A stretch of 64,000 bases of DNA from Corynebacterium pygosceleis (GTDB lineage Bacteria; Actinomycetota; Actinomycetes; Mycobacteriales; Mycobacteriaceae): the NCBI RefSeq assembly GCF_016595275.2, contig NZ_JAENIQ020000002.1:496001-560000 (forward strand). Direction: 5' to 3'. Position numbers and translations under genes: made by a program. The notes beneath the pieces are model-generated. The model saw only the letters and a list, made by a program, of their open reading frames with translations, ran no database searches and had not been told where the DNA came from. Each line of letters opens with the position of its first letter. The first letter of the stretch is position 1. Shown piece after piece: positions 41,113 to 51,414 of the stretch.

Positions 41113-44100
41113 CTAGCCCAAGATCCCCGGACCCATGGTGGCCTTCAGATCACCCATCAGATTTCCGTCGCGGTTGACCCGTAGATGCTCCCCGAGGATC
41201 ATCACCGTCGATTCATCGCCGTCGACCAGGTTCAGGTACACGTCCGAGTCGCCCTTGTTCGCCATGAGCACCTGCTTGAGCTTCGCGATGGTGGGCATGG
41301 TGCACTGATCGGTGCGGAGCGTGAGCCGCAGGGGAAGCCCGGCGCCGTTGCCCGGCCCGAGGTCCGGGGTCTTCAGGTCGTCGCAGAACAGGCTCGTGCG
41401 GTCGTCCCTGATCGAGATGTGGGCCTTGGCGAGGATGATGTTGTCCTCCACGATCTGGGGCGCGACCAGGGCGTAGACCTTGTTGAAGACGAGCAGCTCC
41501 ACGGAGGCGCCGTTGTGGTCCTCCACGGTGACGATCGCCCACGGGGAACCGTCCTTCTTGGAGAAGCGCCGGTCGACGGCGGAGATGATCCCGCCGATCT
41601 TGACCTCGGCCTTGTTCTTCAGTTCCCCGGCGAGGATCGTCGTGATCGGGGTGTCGGTCTGTGCGGCCAGGGCCTGCTCGAACCCGTCGAGCGGGTGCCC
41701 GGAGACGTAGAGACCGAGCATCTCGCGTTCGAGGGCGAGTTCGTGCTTGCGGTCCCACTTCTCGTCCGGAACCTGCACGGCGAAGGCGTTGGCGAGAGTC
41801 TCGTCCTCGGCTCCGAGACCGGCGAAGAGATCGAACTGCCCCTTGTCCGCCGCTTTCTTCGTGGTGATGACGGAATCCACTGCCTCCTCGTGGATCAGCA
41901 TGAGCCCCTTGCGGGGGTGCCCCAGGGAATCGAAGGCTCCCGCCTTGATGAGGGATTCGGTGACGCGCTTGGAACACGGCCCGGTGTCGATCTTGTCGAG
42001 GTAGTCGGAGAAGTTCGCGAACGTGCCCTTCTCCCTGCGTGTCTTCACGATGGATTCGACGACGTCGGCGCCGACGTTACGGACCGCGCCGAGACCGAAA
42101 CGGATGTCATCGCCCACGGACTGGAAGGTCAGCTGGGACTCGTTGACGTCCGGGGACAGCACGCGGATCCCCAGGTGCCGGCAGTCGGAGAGGTAGATCG
42201 CGGACTTGTCCTTGTTGTCCGCGACGGACGTCAGCAGGGCCGCCATGTACTCGGCGGTGTAGTTCGCCTTGAGGTAGCCGGTCCAGAAACTGACCAGTCC
42301 GTAACCGGCGGCGTGCGACTTGTTGAACGCGTACGCGGCGAACGGTTCGATGGTGTCCCAGAGCTTCTTGATCGCCTCGTCCGAGTAGCCGTTGGACCGC
42401 ATCCCGGCCTGGAAGTTCACGAATTCCTTGGCGAGCACCTCGGGCTTCTTCTTGCCCATGGCCTTCCGGAATCCGTCGGCCTGGCCGGCGGTGTAGTTCG
42501 CGAGTTTCTGGGAGATACGCATGATCTGCTCCTGGTAGACGATCAGACCGTAGGTGTCCTCCAGGATCTCCCTGAGCGGTTCCTCCAGCTCCGGGTGGAT
42601 CGGCGTGATCGGCTGGCGGCCGTTCTTCCGGTCGGCGTAGTCCCAGTGCGCGTTCATCCCCATCGGGCCCGGGCGGTAGAGCGCGAGGGCGGCGACGATG
42701 TCGTCGAAGCCGGTGGGCTCCATGCGTTTGAGCAGTTCACGCATGCCGCCGGAGTCGAGCTGGAACACCCCGAGGGTGTCACCGCGGGCGAGCAGCCTGT
42801 AGGTCTCCTCGTCGTCCGTGGTCAGTGCCTCGAGGTCGATGTCGACACCCCGGTTGGTCCTGATGTTGTCGATGCAGTCGCCGATGACGGTGAGGTTGCG
42901 CAGACCGAGGAAGTCCATCTTCAGCAGGCCGATGGCCTCGCAGGAGGGGTAGGGCCAGCCGGTGATGATCGCGCCGTCCTGGGCGCGTTTCCACATCGGG
43001 ATGCAGTCGAGCAGCGGGACGCTCGCCATGATCACGGCGCAGGCGTGGACGCCCGCCTGCCGGATGACCCCCTCGAGACCGCGGGCGGTGTCGTAGATGG
43101 CGCGCACGTCGGGGTCGTTCTCGATGAGGGTGCGCACCTCCTGCGCCTCCCCGTAGCGCTCGTGCGACGGATCCGTGATGCCGGACAGCGGGATGTCCTT
43201 GGCCTGCTGGGCGGGCGGCAGGGCTTTGGTGATGCGGTCGGCGATCTGGTAGCCGGGCTGGCCGAACTGCACGCGGGCGGAGTCCTTCAGCGCCTGCTTC
43301 GTCTTCACGGTTCCGAAGGTGATGACCTGGGCCACCTTGTCCTCGCCCCACTTGTCCGCCGCGTAGCGGATCATCTCACCACGACGGCGGTCGTCGAAGT
43401 CGATGTCGATGTCGGGGGCGGAGGGCCGTTCCGGGTTGAGGAATCTCTCGAAGAGCAGGTCGTGCTCGATGGGGTCGATGTTGGTGATCGTCAGGGCGTA
43501 GGCGACGAGCGAACCGGCCGCGGAGCCACGGCCCGGGCCGACCCGGATCCCGACGGAACGGGCGTACTTGATCAGCTCGGCGACGATGAGGAAGTAGGAC
43601 GGGTACCCCTTGCCGTCGATGACCTCGATCTCGTAGGTCGCGCGGTCGAGGTACACCTGCGGCACCTGTCCCCCGTTGAACCGTTCCTTCAGCCCCTCCA
43701 TCACCTCGTGGGTGAGCCAGGAGGTGGGGGTGTGTCCGTCTGGGACCGTGGCGATGGGCATGCGGTCATGGGTGTGCGGTGTCCACAGTTCGCTGTAGTC
43801 CTGCACCCGCTCCGCGATGAGCAGGGTGTTGTCGCAGGCCCCCGGGACGGTGCTGTCCCACATGGAGCGCATCTCCGCGGCGGACTTGATGTAGTAGCCG
43901 TCACCGCCGAACTTGAACCGGTCCTCGTCGTGCAGGGTCTTGCCGGTCTGCACGCAGAGCATGGCCTCGTGGGCCTTGGCCTGGTCCTTGACGACGTAGT
44001 GGCAGTCGTTCGTCACCAGCGGCGGCAGATCCAGGCGCTTGCCGATCTCCAGCAGCTCGCTGCGCACCCGGGTCTCGATGTCGATCCCGTGGTCCATCAG

Positions 44101-44670
44101 CTCGAGGAAGTAGTTGTCCCTGCCGTAGATGTCCTGCCACATCGCGGCCGCCTCGAGCGCCTGGTCGAACTGCCCCAGGCGCAGACGGGTCTGGACGTCA
44201 CCGGACGGACACCCCGTGGTGGCGATGATTCCGGTGGCGTTCTCCGCGATGAGATCCGCGTCCATGCGGGGCCACTTGCCGAGCTGCCCCTCATAGGAGG
44301 CCATCGAGGACAGGTAGAAGAGGTTGCGCAGCCCGGTGGCGTTCTCGGCGATCATCGTCTGGTGCAGGTACGCGCCGGAGGCCGAGACGTCGTCGGACTT
44401 CTGGTGGGGTTCACCCCAGCGGATACGCTGCTTGTTGAACCGGGATTCGGGGGCGAGGTACGCCTCGATGCCGATGATCGGCTTGACCCCCGCGTCGGTC
44501 ATGGCGTGGTAGAACGCGTCCGAACCGAACATGTTGCCGTGGTCGGTCATGCCGACCGCGGGCATCTTCTGCCGGGCGACCTCCTCGGCGAGCAGGTCCA
44601 CCTTGGCCATGCCGTCGAGCATGGAGTATTCCGTGTGGTTGTGCAGGTGGACGAAGGAGGAGCCGCTCAT
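41113..44670 (-). CDS. dnaE: DNA polymerase III alpha subunit (replicative)
   Basis: The catalytic chain of the chromosomal replicase, 1185 residues. The PHP domain opens it ([25 protein letters not shown]). The palm holds [18 protein letters not shown] with the catalytic aspartates, and [20 protein letters not shown] precedes it. Helix-hairpin-helix and OB-fold regions ([19 protein letters not shown] onward) form the C-terminal third. Length and gene context match the essential DnaE1 rather than the mutasome DnaE2. It diverges from rarD. Confidence 0.96.
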   Translation of the reverse strand: MSGSSFVHLHNHTEYSMLDGMAKVDLLAEEVARQKMPAVGMTDHGNMFGSDAFYHAMTDAGVKPIIGIEAYLAPESRFNKQRIRWGEPHQKSDDVSASGAYLHQTMIAENATGLRNLFYLSSMASYEGQLGKWPRMDADLIAENATGIIATTGCPSGDVQTRLRLGQFDQALEAAAMWQDIYGRDNYFLELMDHGIDIETRVRSELLEIGKRLDLPPLVTNDCHYVVKDQAKAHEAMLCVQTGKTLHDEDRFKFGGDGYYIKSAAEMRSMWDSTVPGACDNTLLIAERVQDYSELWTPHTHDRMPIATVPDGHTPTSWLTHEVMEGLKERFNGGQVPQVYLDRATYEIEVIDGKGYPSYFLIVAELIKYARSVGIRVGPGRGSAAGSLVAYALTITNIDPIEHDLLFERFLNPERPSAPDIDIDFDDRRRGEMIRYAADKWGEDKVAQVITFGTVKTKQALKDSARVQFGQPGYQIADRITKALPPAQQAKDIPLSGITDPSHERYGEAQEVRTLIENDPDVRAIYDTARGLEGVIRQAGVHACAVIMASVPLLDCIPMWKRAQDGAIITGWPYPSCEAIGLLKMDFLGLRNLTVIGDCIDNIRTNRGVDIDLEALTTDDEETYRLLARGDTLGVFQLDSGGMRELLKRMEPTGFDDIVAALALYRPGPMGMNAHWDYADRKNGRQPITPIHPELEEPLREILEDTYGLIVYQEQIMRISQKLANYTAGQADGFRKAMGKKKPEVLAKEFVNFQAGMRSNGYSDEAIKKLWDTIEPFAAYAFNKSHAAGYGLVSFWTGYLKANYTAEYMAALLTSVADNKDKSAIYLSDCRHLGIRVLSPDVNESQLTFQSVGDDIRFGLGAVRNVGADVVESIVKTRREKGTFANFSDYLDKIDTGPCSKRVTESLIKAGAFDSLGHPRKGLMLIHEEAVDSVITTKKAADKGQFDLFAGLGAEDETLANAFAVQVPDEKWDRKHELALEREMLGLYVSGHPLDGFEQALAAQTDTPITTILAGELKNKAEVKIGGIISAVDRRFSKKDGSPWAIVTVEDHNGASVELLVFNKVYALVAPQIVEDNIILAKAHISIRDDRTSLFCDDLKTPDLGPGNGAGLPLRLTLRTDQCTMPTIAKLKQVLMANKGDSDVYLNLVDGDESTVMILGEHLRVNRDGNLMGDLKATMGPGILG

Positions 44671-44793
44671 GGCCGCTTAGTCTATCCGCCGGACCTGAAC
44701 CCCGGCGAGGTCGCAGGTCACGGACCCGACACCCGGGTGTCCGGGACCGGCCGGGCGGCACGGCCCGGGGAGACGGACACCATCGGGCACGGG

Positions 44794-44799
44794 TAGTGT
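44794..44799 (+). promoter_or_regulatory. Probable -10 hexamer of rarD
   Basis: TAGTGT ends 7 nt before the ATG at 44807, leaderless geometry. Confidence 0.5.
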
Positions 44800-44806
44800 G
44801 TTGCCA

Positions 44807-45697
44807 ATGATATTCGGGGTTCTCGCCTACCTGCTCTGGGGTTCCTTCGCGGCCTACTTCCCGCTGCTCAAACCGGCCTCGCCGCTGGAGATCCTGGCGC
44901 ACCGCATCATCTGGACCGCGCTCGTCATGTTCCTCGTCCTCGGGGTGACCCGCGGCATCCCGGTTCTGCGCCGGGCGGACCGCCGGACCTGGGGAACCAT
45001 CGCCGCCGCGGCGGTTCTCATCGCGTTGAACTGGCTGGTCTACGTCATCGCGGTCACCACCGGTCACGTCTCGGAGGCGGCGCTCGGCTACTTCATCAAT
45101 CCCCTCGTCAGTGTGGCGATGGGCATGATCTTCCTGAAGGAGCGGCTGCGCCCGGCGCAGAAGATCTCGGTGGGGATCGCCGTGGTCGCGGTGCTGATCC
45201 TCACGGTCATCGGTGGGGAACCGCCCCTGCTCGGTCTCTCGCTCGCGGTGACGTTCGGGGCGTACGGCCTGCTGAAGAAGCGGGTCGGGGTCCCGGCGAC
45301 GGCCTCCCTCGCCGGGGAAACCCTCGTCCTCCTCCCCCTCGCCGCCGCGTATCTCGTGTTCCTCGGTGTCCGTGGCGGGGGAACCTTCACCGGATACGGC
45401 ACCGGACACACCCTGATGCTGATGAGTACGGGGATCGTCACCGCCGTACCGCTGCTGCTGTTCGGAATGGCGGCCAGCCGCATCCCGCTGGCGACGGTCG
45501 GAATGCTCCAGTACATGACGCCGTCGATACAGATGCTGTGGGCGGTGCTGATCGTCGACGAGACCCTGTCACCGGTCCGCTGGGTGGGGTTCTGCATCAT
45601 CTGGGTGTCGGTGGCGATCTACCTCGGCGACCTCGTCGTGCAGCAGCGTTCCCGGCGACGACGGGAACCCGCCGTGGAGGAAATCACTCCGGTCTGA
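44807..45697 (+). CDS. rarD: EamA-family permease, RarD type
   Basis: A 296-residue inner-membrane protein with about ten helices arranged as two EamA repeats. Typical RarD segments are LLWGSFAAYFPLLKPASPLEILAHRIIW, ALNWLVYVIAVTTGHVSEAALGYFINPL and FGMAASRIPLATVGMLQYMTPSIQM. The name comes from a link to chloramphenicol sensitivity in E. coli; the transported compound is not known. The ATG at 44807 is preferred to a GTG 9 nt earlier because of the promoter spacing. Its end overlaps the convergent gene by 14 bp. Confidence 0.9.
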   Translation: MIFGVLAYLLWGSFAAYFPLLKPASPLEILAHRIIWTALVMFLVLGVTRGIPVLRRADRRTWGTIAAAAVLIALNWLVYVIAVTTGHVSEAALGYFINPLVSVAMGMIFLKERLRPAQKISVGIAVVAVLILTVIGGEPPLLGLSLAVTFGAYGLLKKRVGVPATASLAGETLVLLPLAAAYLVFLGVRGGGTFTGYGTGHTLMLMSTGIVTAVPLLLFGMAASRIPLATVGMLQYMTPSIQMLWAVLIVDETLSPVRWVGFCIIWVSVAIYLGDLVVQQRSRRRREPAVEEITPV

Positions 45698-46256
45698 TGA
45701 CCGGCTGGACACCGATGCGTCCCCACGCGGCGTCCGGGGGCAGGACCTCGACCGCGAGGACCTCGGGGACGGTACCGAGTCCCCGCAGCGCGGTCCCGTC
45801 GTCCCAGACGACCACACCCCGCAACCGTGGGTCGAAAAGCCCGTCCGCGGTACCGAGAGAGTTCCCGATGCGGGTCAGCGTCCGGTCGAAGACCTCCGCC
45901 CGCCCCTCGTCACCCGTGGGTTCCGGGAGCGCCACCGGGACCGCCCCCTCCAGCACGAGCGCACTGACCCGTCCGATGTCCGCCTGCTCCAGGACCTCCG
46001 CAGCCGCCGCCGCGGGCTGCGGGTCACGGAACGTCACGAGAGCGAAGCCTGCATCCCCGGCCGGGGCCGACACGAGACTCGCGGCAGCCCGCTCCCGGTA
46101 GTCGTCCAGGGATTCACCGTGGTCCCGACCGAGTACGTCACCGTTGACGGGCATCGGTTTCGCCACCCGGTCAGAGGTGGACAACCATGCGACGGCGCCG
46201 ACGAGTGCGGCGACACTGACGACGGCGACACCGGTACGCACCCGGTCCACGTCCAT
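45684..46256 (-). CDS. Single-pass membrane protein of unknown function
   Basis: A 190-residue protein from the ATG at 46256, which has GGGAGGAG 5 nt ahead. One N-terminal helix (TGVAVVSVAALVGAVAWLS) acts as signal anchor, and the rest would lie outside the cytoplasm. The exposed domain is Ala/Val-rich without cysteines or recognised motif. It begins just after the rluD stop and probably shares the lspA-rluD transcript. The role is unknown. Confidence 0.7.
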   Translation of the reverse strand: MDVDRVRTGVAVVSVAALVGAVAWLSTSDRVAKPMPVNGDVLGRDHGESLDDYRERAAASLVSAPAGDAGFALVTFRDPQPAAAAAEVLEQADIGRVSALVLEGAVPVALPEPTGDEGRAEVFDRTLTRIGNSLGTADGLFDPRLRGVVVWDDGTALRGLGTVPEVLAVEVLPPDAAWGRIGVQPVIRPE

Positions 46257-46270
46257 GTCCGCTCCTCCCG

Positions 46271-47200
46271 TCACGCCTGCCGCAGGACGTCCAGTGCGTG
46301 CTGGAGATCGTCGGGGTAAGGGGAGACGATCTCCATGGACCGGCCGTCCGACGGATGGGTGAAACCGAGTGAGACGGCGTGCAGCCACTGGCGGTCGAGG
46401 CCGAGCCGTCTGCCGAGGTTCGGATCGGATCCGTACATCGGATCACCGCAACAGGGATGGTGCAGCGCGGAGAAGTGCACACGGATCTGATGGGTGCGGC
46501 CGGTCTCCAGGTGGACGTCGAGGAGCGACGCCTCCCGGAACGCCTCGATCGTCGAGTAGTGGGTCACCGAGTGCTTGCCGTCACTGCGCACGCAGAACCG
46601 CCAGCCTGCGGACGGATGCCTGCCGATCGGCGCCTCGATGGTGCCCGTCGACGGATCGGGGTGCCCCTGCACGAGAGCGTGGTAGGTCTTGGTCACCGTC
46701 CGGTCCCGGAACGCGCGCTTGAGATGGGTGTAGGCGCGTTCACTGGCCGCGACGACCATGACACCGGAGGTACCGACGTCGAGACGCTGCACGATGCCCT
46801 TGCGTTCCGGGGGACCCGAGGTGGAGATCCGGAAGCCGGCGGCGGCCAGGCCGCCCACCACGGTCGGCCCCTCCCAGCCGACGGTCGGGTGCGCGGCGAC
46901 CCCGACGGGCTTGTTCACGGCGATGACGTCGTCGTCGGAGTAGAGGATGTCCATGCCCTCGACGAGTTCCTCCCTGGGCAGCAGGGGGCGCTCGGGTTCG
47001 GGGAGGGTGACGTCGAGCCAGTCCCCGGCGGTCAGCCGGTCGGATTTACCGACGGCGCGACCACCGACGAGGACGTCACCGGCGGCGGCCAGGTCGGCGA
47101 CCACGGTGCGGGACAGGCCGAGCAGCTTCGCCAGCCCGGCGTCGACGCGCATCCCGGCCAGGCCGTCGGGGACGGGAAGTTGGCGGGAGGGGCGGGTCAT
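46271..47200 (-). CDS. rluD: RluA-family 23S rRNA pseudouridine synthase (RluD-like)
   Basis: Converts uridines to pseudouridine in large-subunit rRNA. The 309-residue protein has an N-terminal S4 domain ([22 protein letters not shown]) and a catalytic domain with the essential aspartate in [40 protein letters not shown] is the second family hallmark. The start overlaps the lspA stop by 4 bp; lspA-rluD pairing is common in bacteria. The exact target uridines are inferred from the family. Confidence 0.93.
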   Translation of the reverse strand: MTRPSRQLPVPDGLAGMRVDAGLAKLLGLSRTVVADLAAAGDVLVGGRAVGKSDRLTAGDWLDVTLPEPERPLLPREELVEGMDILYSDDDVIAVNKPVGVAAHPTVGWEGPTVVGGLAAAGFRISTSGPPERKGIVQRLDVGTSGVMVVAASERAYTHLKRAFRDRTVTKTYHALVQGHPDPSTGTIEAPIGRHPSAGWRFCVRSDGKHSVTHYSTIEAFREASLLDVHLETGRTHQIRVHFSALHHPCCGDPMYGSDPNLGRRLGLDRQWLHAVSLGFTHPSDGRSMEIVSPYPDDLQHALDVLRQA

Positions 47201-47730
47201 GCGGCCACCTCCGTGCCCCGGGACTCGGCGCGGGCGTCGAGGAACGCGGAGAGCAGGAACACCGCGACACCGACCGTGATGCAGGAGTCCGCGATGTTGA
47301 ACACCGCGAAGTCACCCACCGAGATGAAGTCGACGACATGCCCGACGAAGAAACCGGGCTCCCGGAACAGCCGGTCGATGAGGTTCCCCGCCGCCCCACC
47401 CGCGACGAGCGCGAGCCCGAGTGCGGCCAGTCGACCGTCCACGCGGGGTGCGTGCCAGAGGATGCCGACGACGAAGATCAGCTGGATTACGGTGAACACC
47501 CACGTGAACGAGGTGCCGAAGGAGAACGCCGCCCCGGGGTTGAACACCAGGTGGAACCGGAACCAGTCACCGATGAGAGGTACGACCTCCCCCGGATCCA
47601 TGCCCGCCAGCACCAGGGCCTTGCCCAGTTGGTCAACGGCGGCGGCGACGACGATCACCACGACCGTGAACACCAGATACCCCTTGTTTCGCCTCACCTT
47701 GTCACTCGCCTTGTCAGTCACGGTGACCAT
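47197..47730 (-). CDS. lspA: Lipoprotein signal peptidase
   Basis: Aspartic membrane protease that removes the signal peptide of diacylglyceryl-modified prolipoproteins. The ATG at 47730 gives 177 residues with four helices. Conserved boxes are [31 protein letters not shown] and [20 protein letters not shown]; the last two carry the catalytic aspartates. It follows Lgt in the lipoprotein pathway, though lgt lies 40 kb away. It is coupled to rluD and diverges from a lipoprotein gene. Confidence 0.95.
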   Translation of the reverse strand: MVTVTDKASDKVRRNKGYLVFTVVVIVVAAAVDQLGKALVLAGMDPGEVVPLIGDWFRFHLVFNPGAAFSFGTSFTWVFTVIQLIFVVGILWHAPRVDGRLAALGLALVAGGAAGNLIDRLFREPGFFVGHVVDFISVGDFAVFNIADSCITVGVAVFLLSAFLDARAESRGTEVAA

Positions 47731-47785
47731 CTTCCCCCAAATCCTCCGTAAAACCCACTTGATCGCCGCGTGAACGGACGACCGG

Positions 47786-47791
47786 TAGCGT
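47786..47791 (+). promoter_or_regulatory. Probable -10 hexamer of the lipoprotein gene at 47799
   Basis: TAGCGT ends 7 nt before the GTG at 47799, leaderless geometry. Confidence 0.5.
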
Positions 47792-47798
47792 GGACGGG

Positions 47799-48854
47799 GT
47801 GAGATCCTCCCCAAGCAGAACCAGCCACCGCATCCGTATCGCCTGCGCAGCCGCCGCGACGGCACTCACCCTCACGGCCTGTTCCGGTGCCGGCCCCACT
47901 CCGGAGCAGACACCGGCGGCCGGCGGATCCGAAGGAGACACCGTACGCATCGACCTCGATCCACCCCGGGTGACGCTGCTCGACCCGGGGACCGCCGAAC
48001 AGGTCCTGACCTACGGGGCACCCGGAACCGATCCGGAGGTCCGGAACCTCCCGGTGACACTCGTCACCGGATTCACCACGCTCGTCGACCGCGGCACCGG
48101 CGCCGATCCCCGCCCACCCGTCGACCCCGGTGGTCTTCCCTCACTGGAGATCGACGCACGGACCACGGTCCGCGCCGTGGACGGCGAATCGGTGACGGCG
48201 GGCGACACGGGTGCCACACGCGAGGTCACCGTCACCGCCCGGTCCCCGATTCTCACGGGCGCTGACACGACCACGGGCCCGACGAACGGGGATGACCCGG
48301 ACGTCGACTGGAATGCGGAGCTCGCGGGAGCCGACGGATTCACCGTCAGTTATGCGACGACCCCGTCCGGCAGACCCCTCACGATGACACTGCACGCCCC
48401 GGACGCGGCCTCTGACATCGGCCGGGCCGCGATGGAGACCAGACTCGGCGGTCTCGTGACTCTCGCGGTGATGTTCCCCTCCGAGCCCGTGGGACCGGGT
48501 GCCCGGTGGACCGTGGAGAGCAGGATCACCGGTTCGACCACCATGCTCCAGACCGTGACCTACACCCTCACCGGGATCGACGGCCGGACCGTGGGGCTGG
48601 ACGTCGAGGTGGACCAGCGCCCCAGCATCGGAGCCCTGTCGCTCGACGCGATCGCCCCGCAGGAGGGGGAGCGCGGCGGGGAACTGCGTGTGGAGAGCGC
48701 GGAAACGGCGTCGGAGGGGCATCTGGTCGTCGACCTCGACGAACCCCTCCCACGTTCCGGTGACGTCGCCTTCACCACGAGGACCGTCTACGCGGGTGAC
48801 GGTTCCGACATCCGGGTGGTTCAGGACAGCCACACGGCGGCCCGTTTCAACTGA
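47799..48854 (+). CDS. Secreted lipoprotein, DUF6263-like
   Basis: A 351-residue protein from GTG 47799. The signal peptide ends in the lipobox LTAC (ATALTLTACSG), followed by a Pro/Gly-rich spacer. The mature part has a beta-rich layout with a TVRAVDGESVTAGDT segment. Near residue 225 a GARWTVESRITGSTTMLQTVTYTL segment resembles DUF6263-type lipoproteins, though I rate this match as weak. It diverges from lspA, the peptidase expected to process it, and ends at a strong terminator. Function is unknown. Confidence 0.8.
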   Translation: MRSSPSRTSHRIRIACAAAATALTLTACSGAGPTPEQTPAAGGSEGDTVRIDLDPPRVTLLDPGTAEQVLTYGAPGTDPEVRNLPVTLVTGFTTLVDRGTGADPRPPVDPGGLPSLEIDARTTVRAVDGESVTAGDTGATREVTVTARSPILTGADTTTGPTNGDDPDVDWNAELAGADGFTVSYATTPSGRPLTMTLHAPDAASDIGRAAMETRLGGLVTLAVMFPSEPVGPGARWTVESRITGSTTMLQTVTYTLTGIDGRTVGLDVEVDQRPSIGALSLDAIAPQEGERGGELRVESAETASEGHLVVDLDEPLPRSGDVAFTTRTVYAGDGSDIRVVQDSHTAARFN

Positions 48855-48866
48855 CATCCGGCGAAA

Positions 48867-48904
48867 GGAGGGGCCGGCCCACCGTGTGGTGGGCCGGCCC
48901 CTCC
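48867..48904. terminator. Bidirectional terminator between two lipoprotein genes
   Basis: A perfect 17-bp stem (48867-48883 with 48888-48904) closes a GTGT loop. A-rich sequence flanks one side and a T-containing end the other. The genes converge on it. Confidence 0.88.
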
Positions 48905-48928
48905 CCTTCTGCGCGGGTTCCGGTGGAA

Positions 48929-49534
48929 CTACTGCGCGGGAGCTTCCCCTGCGGGGGCTTCCTCTCCGGCGGGGATCTCCGCCGGAGCGTCGGCGGGGAG
49001 CGCGTCAGCGCCGTCCTCCAGGCACATCGGGGGAACCTGCTCCGGGGGAACCGTGTTCGTGATGAGGGTGCACGCCCAGCTCTGGGAGAGCTGCCAGGTG
49101 CCGTCCACGTAGACGAACTCGACGTTCTCGGAGACCTGGCTCGGGCGATCCGGGAGGGTGAAGTTCACCGTGGCGAGAACGGTGCCGTTCTCGTATCCGG
49201 GAAGCACCGGGGGGACCACCTGGAAGTCGGCTCCCGACTCCTGCTTGGAGCGGGTCATCGTCTCGAACAGTTCGGGGGCGTTCTCCGCGCCCTGGACGGT
49301 GCGGATCTTCTCCTCGACGGACGCCTCGGGGTTGGTCGCCGTCGCGAGAATGGCGTTGAGTTCCTCGGCCGTCGGCTGCTCCGGCGTCGGGGCCGCCGCC
49401 GTGCTGGAGGTCGCGGTGCTGGAGGACGTCGGAGCTGCGGTGGTGTCCGCCGTCTCCTCGTCACCGGAACAGGCGACGAGCGACAGAGCTGCGACCACCG
49501 CTGCTGCGGGGGCCAGATGGGTACGAATGTTCAC
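48929..49534 (-). CDS. Secreted lipoprotein, Mtb12-like low-molecular-weight antigen family
   Basis: A 201-residue protein with a signal peptide ending in the lipobox LVACSG. A short Thr/Ser/Ala linker, a globular domain (about residues 50-160) and an Ala/Pro/Glu-rich tail follow. The domain has PTAEELNAILATATNPEASVEEKIRTVQGAE then VNFTLPDRPSQVSENVEFVYVDGTWQLSQSWACTL. This pattern of a helix and then a strand ending in a WQLS-type tryptophan resembles the Mtb12 fold. The role of these exported proteins is not established. Confidence 0.78.
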   Translation of the reverse strand: MNIRTHLAPAAAVVAALSLVACSGDEETADTTAAPTSSSTATSSTAAAPTPEQPTAEELNAILATATNPEASVEEKIRTVQGAENAPELFETMTRSKQESGADFQVVPPVLPGYENGTVLATVNFTLPDRPSQVSENVEFVYVDGTWQLSQSWACTLITNTVPPEQVPPMCLEDGADALPADAPAEIPAGEEAPAGEAPAQ

Positions 49535-49772
49535 GTTGTCTCCTCATGGGTAGGACGCCCGGTTTCCTCGTTCGGTGTCCACACCGGGATACGACGGGGC
49601 CGGTTCTCACGGCTGCGGTCGCGGCTGCACTGTGTCAGCACGGTACCGTGTGGCGGGCGTACGCGGAACCGATCTTAACAGTGTGCCTGATGTAAACAGA
49701 AGTTACTGGCGTTACGGTGACCACCGGGACACGAAGGCCACCGGGTGGCATCCGGTCTTCCCGACGGAACAG

Positions 49773-49778
49773 TAGTGT
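49773..49778 (+). promoter_or_regulatory. Probable -10 hexamer of ansA
   Basis: TAGTGT ends 7 nt before the ATG at 49786, leaderless geometry. Confidence 0.55.
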
Positions 49779-49785
49779 TGTGTCC

Positions 49786-50751
49786 ATGAGCGAGTCGCAG
49801 AAGCAGTCAGCCACGCAGGACACACCCCCGAAGAAGATCGTGGTGATCACCACCGGCGGAACGATCGCGTGCACCGCGGGACGGGACGGCGCCCTGCTCC
49901 CCACCGTCGCGGGTGCCGATCTCCTCGCCCCGGTCGCCGCCCGGTTCGACGCGGCCGACGTATCCTTCGACGTCCGCGAACTCAACCGCCTGGATTCCTC
50001 ATCGATGACATTCGCCGACATCGACGAGATCCGACGTGCCGTGGAGGAGGCACTGGCCGATCCGGAGGTCACGGGAGTGGTCGTCACCCACGGCACCGAT
50101 TCGATGGAGGAGACGGCCGTCGCCCTCGACACATTCCACACCGACGACCGCCCCGTGGTACTCACCGGGGCACAGCATCCGCATGACCATCCGGACGCCG
50201 ACGGACCACTGAATCTGCTGGACGCCATCAACGTGGTCACCTCCCCGACGGCCCGCGGAATCGGCGTTCTGATCGTCTTCGGTCGCGCGGTCCTCCCGGC
50301 GCGGGGCGCCGTGAAGTGGCACACGAGTGACGAGCTCGCCTTCGCGACCAACGCCCCGGAGGAACCGACCCGTGCCGATCCGGTGCCGGCGGTGGACCTC
50401 GCGGACGTCGTCGTCCACATCATCCACGCCTACCCGGGCGCACCACGGGATCTCGTCGACTCCGCCCGTGCCGCGGGCGCGGACGGACTCGTCATCGAGG
50501 CGATGGGGTCCGGGAACATCGGTACCGGCCTCGCGGCCGGCGTCGGGGACGCCCTCCGCGACGGCGTCCCCGTTGTCATCAGCACCCGGGTGCCACGCGG
50601 CGAGGTCTGCGGGAGCTACGGAGGAGCCGGTGGCGGTGCGACACTGAACTCCCTCGGCGCGGTCGGATCAACGTACTTCCGCTCCGGACAGGCCCGGGTT
50701 CTCCTCGCCATCGCACTGGCGTCGGGACGGCATCCGGCCACATTGTTCTGA
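49786..50751 (+). CDS. ansA: L-asparaginase
   Basis: Hydrolyses asparagine to aspartate and ammonia. The 321-residue protein has both catalytic threonine motifs of the bacterial type: VVITTGGTIACTAG near residues 20-32 and VVTHGTDSMEETA near residue 105. The tetramer-interface region LTGAQHPHDHPDADGPLNLLDAI follows, and AMGSGNIG with STRVPRGEV lies in the C-terminal domain. The absence of a signal peptide suggests a cytoplasmic enzyme. It stands alone between divergent and convergent neighbours. Confidence 0.94.
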   Translation: MSESQKQSATQDTPPKKIVVITTGGTIACTAGRDGALLPTVAGADLLAPVAARFDAADVSFDVRELNRLDSSSMTFADIDEIRRAVEEALADPEVTGVVVTHGTDSMEETAVALDTFHTDDRPVVLTGAQHPHDHPDADGPLNLLDAINVVTSPTARGIGVLIVFGRAVLPARGAVKWHTSDELAFATNAPEEPTRADPVPAVDLADVVVHIIHAYPGAPRDLVDSARAAGADGLVIEAMGSGNIGTGLAAGVGDALRDGVPVVISTRVPRGEVCGSYGGAGGGATLNSLGAVGSTYFRSGQARVLLAIALASGRHPATLF

Positions 50752-50785
50752 GCTCTGGCCTACCCCCTGCCACCGGAGAAAGGTC

Positions 50786-50807
50786 GGGGCGGGGTTCCCG
50801 CCGCCCC
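50786..50807. terminator. Possible terminator between ansA and the TM2 gene
   Basis: GGGGCGGG pairs with CCCGCCGCCCC with one bulged base, in the 64-bp gap between convergent genes. Confidence 0.45.
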
Positions 50808-50815
50808 CACCCGGG

Positions 50816-51271
50816 TCAACGCTGCAGCGGCACGCCCTGCGCGTCGGTGCTGACGGCACCCGTCAACAGCTTGAACAGGTCGATGAACTTCCAGATGACC
50901 GACGGCAGCAGCAGGATGAAACCGATGCCCAACGTGAGGACGCCGATGAGGAAGGCGACGCAGTACACCACGAGCTGGATGGTGCCCGTCTTCTGCTGTC
51001 CGATGTAGAAGTTGTGGACACCCAGTTCACCGAGGAAGAAGCACAGCAGGACGGTGACCAACCACGACTTCTGCTCACCGGCGGGTCGCTGGGTGTACGC
51101 GGATGCGGAAGCATCGTAGCCCGCGCCCGTCCCGTAGGCCGACGGAAGCGGGGCACTGACCGTGGAGCCGTCCGGCGTGCCGGGGGTGGCGGCGTCGGAG
51201 GTGGGGGTGTTGTACGGATCGTTGCCGTTGGTCTGTCCGTGACCGGCGGCGGACGAATTGTTGTCGGACAT
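50816..51271 (-). CDS. TM2-domain membrane protein
   Basis: A 151-residue protein from the ATG at 51271. The first 65 residues are polar, rich in Ser, Asn, Thr and Pro, and probably disordered. The TM2 domain follows with KSWLVTVLLCFFLGELGVHNFYIGQQKTG, a short turn and a second helix (FLIGVLTLGIGFILLLPSVIWKFIDLFKLL). The HNFYIG-type turn between two helices is the family signature. The molecular role is unknown. Confidence 0.87.
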   Translation of the reverse strand: MSDNNSSAAGHGQTNGNDPYNTPTSDAATPGTPDGSTVSAPLPSAYGTGAGYDASASAYTQRPAGEQKSWLVTVLLCFFLGELGVHNFYIGQQKTGTIQLVVYCVAFLIGVLTLGIGFILLLPSVIWKFIDLFKLLTGAVSTDAQGVPLQR

Positions 51272-51414
51272 TGTTGTGGGTCTCCTCGTTGATGGGCTTG
51301 TCCGTGGGTGACTGGACGGGCGGCCACCCACACGAACTCTGCTACCCGGAAAACCCTACTTCATTTCGGAGGTAAATCAATCCCGTTCCCCTCCCCACCA
51401 GCCCCGGATCCCGT

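Noticed and set aside
41185..44796. A 1203-codon open frame on the plus strand opposite dnaE
   Set aside because: It mirrors dnaE in a GC-rich genome where stop codons are rare; its composition is that of an antisense shadow and it matches no family, whereas dnaE is complete on the other strand.
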